DNA from: Allobosea sp039673065
Lineage (GTDB): Bacteria; Pseudomonadota; Alphaproteobacteria; Rhizobiales; Beijerinckiaceae
Direction: 5' to 3'
Assembly: GCF_039673065.1 (NCBI RefSeq)
Contig: NZ_JBDJKW010000014.1
Coordinates: forward strand, 36,825-100,824
DNA: 64,000 nt
The notes below the pieces were generated by a model. That model saw only the letters and a list, made by a program, of their open reading frames with translations. It did no database searches and was not told the DNA's origin. The number at the start of each line of letters is the position of its first letter. Position 1 is the first letter of the stretch. Below are positions 63,483 to 64,000 of the stretch, one piece after another. The translations under genes and the position numbers were made by a program.

Positions 63483-64000
63483 GCGCCTCGGGCGTCGGCT
63501 CCAGGCTGCGCAGCGCGGCGGTGTAGACCGCCAGCGCCCGGATGCGCCGGCCGGGATAGATCTCCGTCAGCAGCAGCCGGTAGACCGCGAGCTGGGTCAG
63601 CGTCGTCTGCGGCAGCGCCTCGGCCGAGGCCGGCGGGCGCGCCGCCGTCTTGAAATCGGCGACCAGCACCTCGTCCGGCGTCACCGCCAGCCGGTCGAGC
63701 CGGCCATGCACCGGGCGGCGGCGGCCGTCGGGCAGGGTGATCTCACCGGAGAGCGGCACCTCGGCGAGGCTGCCGGGCCCGAACAGCACCGCCATCTCAG
63801 GCCGTCCGAGCAGGGCCAGCGTATCGGCGACGATGGCGTCCCGGCGCGTCTGGGGCAGGCCGGCGCCGCGCGCCTGCGCCAGGGCGGCTGCGGTGGCGGC
63901 GCGGCGCTCCGCCGGCACCTCGGGCAGGATCTGGAGCAGGAGATGCGCCAGCCGGCCGGCCGCCAGCGCGGCGGCGGCGAAGGGGCCGTCGGCCGGGCGC
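63454..64000 (-). CDS. addA: Double-strand break repair helicase-nuclease AddA, partial C-terminus
   Basis: The frame is open to the window edge. Its last 182 residues are the RecB-like nuclease domain of alphaproteobacterial AddA. Catalytic residues appear in VHGRLDRLAVTPDEVLVADF (Asp...Asp-x-Lys) followed by KTAARPP, and LTQLAVYRLLLTEIYPGRRI follows. The upstream residues (ALAAGRLAHLLLQILPEVPA) match the start of this domain. The helicase part lies beyond the window. It should work with AddB in recombinational repair, which can also supply DNA fragments for CRISPR adaptation. Confidence 0.85.
   Translation of the reverse strand, partial: RPADGPFAAAALAAGRLAHLLLQILPEVPAERRAATAAALAQARGAGLPQTRRDAIVADTLALLGRPEMAVLFGPGSLAEVPLSGEITLPDGRRRPVHGRLDRLAVTPDEVLVADFKTAARPPASAEALPQTTLTQLAVYRLLLTEIYPGRRIRALAVYTAALRSLEPTPEALSAALDAMG

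Overview
The window is about 70% G+C and reads as an alphaproteobacterial chromosome, most likely order Hyphomicrobiales (Rhizobiales), in the Bosea/Chelatococcus/Methylobacterium neighbourhood. The evidence is a Mur-type Fur regulator without the CxxC zinc site, the alphaproteobacterial AddA C-terminus, the carboxynorspermidine route to polyamines, long-form SerA beside SerC, and many short palindromic intergenic repeats. The genus call is inference. Almost every long overlapping frame in this G+C-rich DNA is a shadow of a real gene.

1-8.8 kb is housekeeping: hemD (cut by the window edge) and hemC, then tsaD, gpsA, a small unknown protein, an EVE-domain protein, a DUF2235 hydrolase, acs, a DUF3892 protein and a Fur/Mur regulator. 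8.9-15.3 kb holds an enoyl-CoA hydratase-family protein and a minus-strand hexuronate operon (uxaC-kduI-kduD-uxuB, then a periplasmic binding protein). Divergent from it are a GntR regulator, a dipeptide-type ABC transporter lacking ATPase genes, an amidase and an unusual SDR protein (15.4-21.7 kb). A 12-bp perfect palindrome lies between the two arms.

21.7-48.9 kb is mixed core: xerC, an MBL-fold hydrolase, rnk, a pentapeptide-repeat protein, a 24-residue membrane peptide, an ABC-2 exporter, an exported methyltransferase, an APC permease, a chemotaxis receptor, prfC, purA, a dual-specificity-like phosphatase, a MuiA-like protein, a class I amidotransferase, an EamA transporter, a class A beta-lactamase, a HEAT-like membrane protein, a peptidoglycan amidase, serA and serC. 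The serC leader looks structured.

48.9-52.0 kb is the accessory gap. It contains an A+T-rich island with one ClpP-fold serine protease gene of foreign composition, bracketed by a 12-bp direct repeat. About 1.6 kb follows with inverted intergenic repeats and no supported gene. 52.0-55.7 kb carries a GST and the polyamine pair (carboxynorspermidine dehydrogenase and nspC), preceded by a small ORF with an excellent ribosome-binding site.

55.95-61.75 kb is a complete type II-C CRISPR-Cas locus. It has an array of 12 repeats of 36 bp and 11 spacers of 30 bp, then cas2, cas1 and cas9 on the minus strand. Divergent from cas9 is a recognisable tracrRNA gene with promoter, 16-nt perfect anti-repeat and terminator. 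The repeats themselves carry promoter-like -35/-10 elements. All Cas9 nuclease residues are present, so the system looks functional. Cas1 has an unusual acidic C-terminal tail. The window ends with a HAD hydrolase, msrQ and the 3' end of addA.
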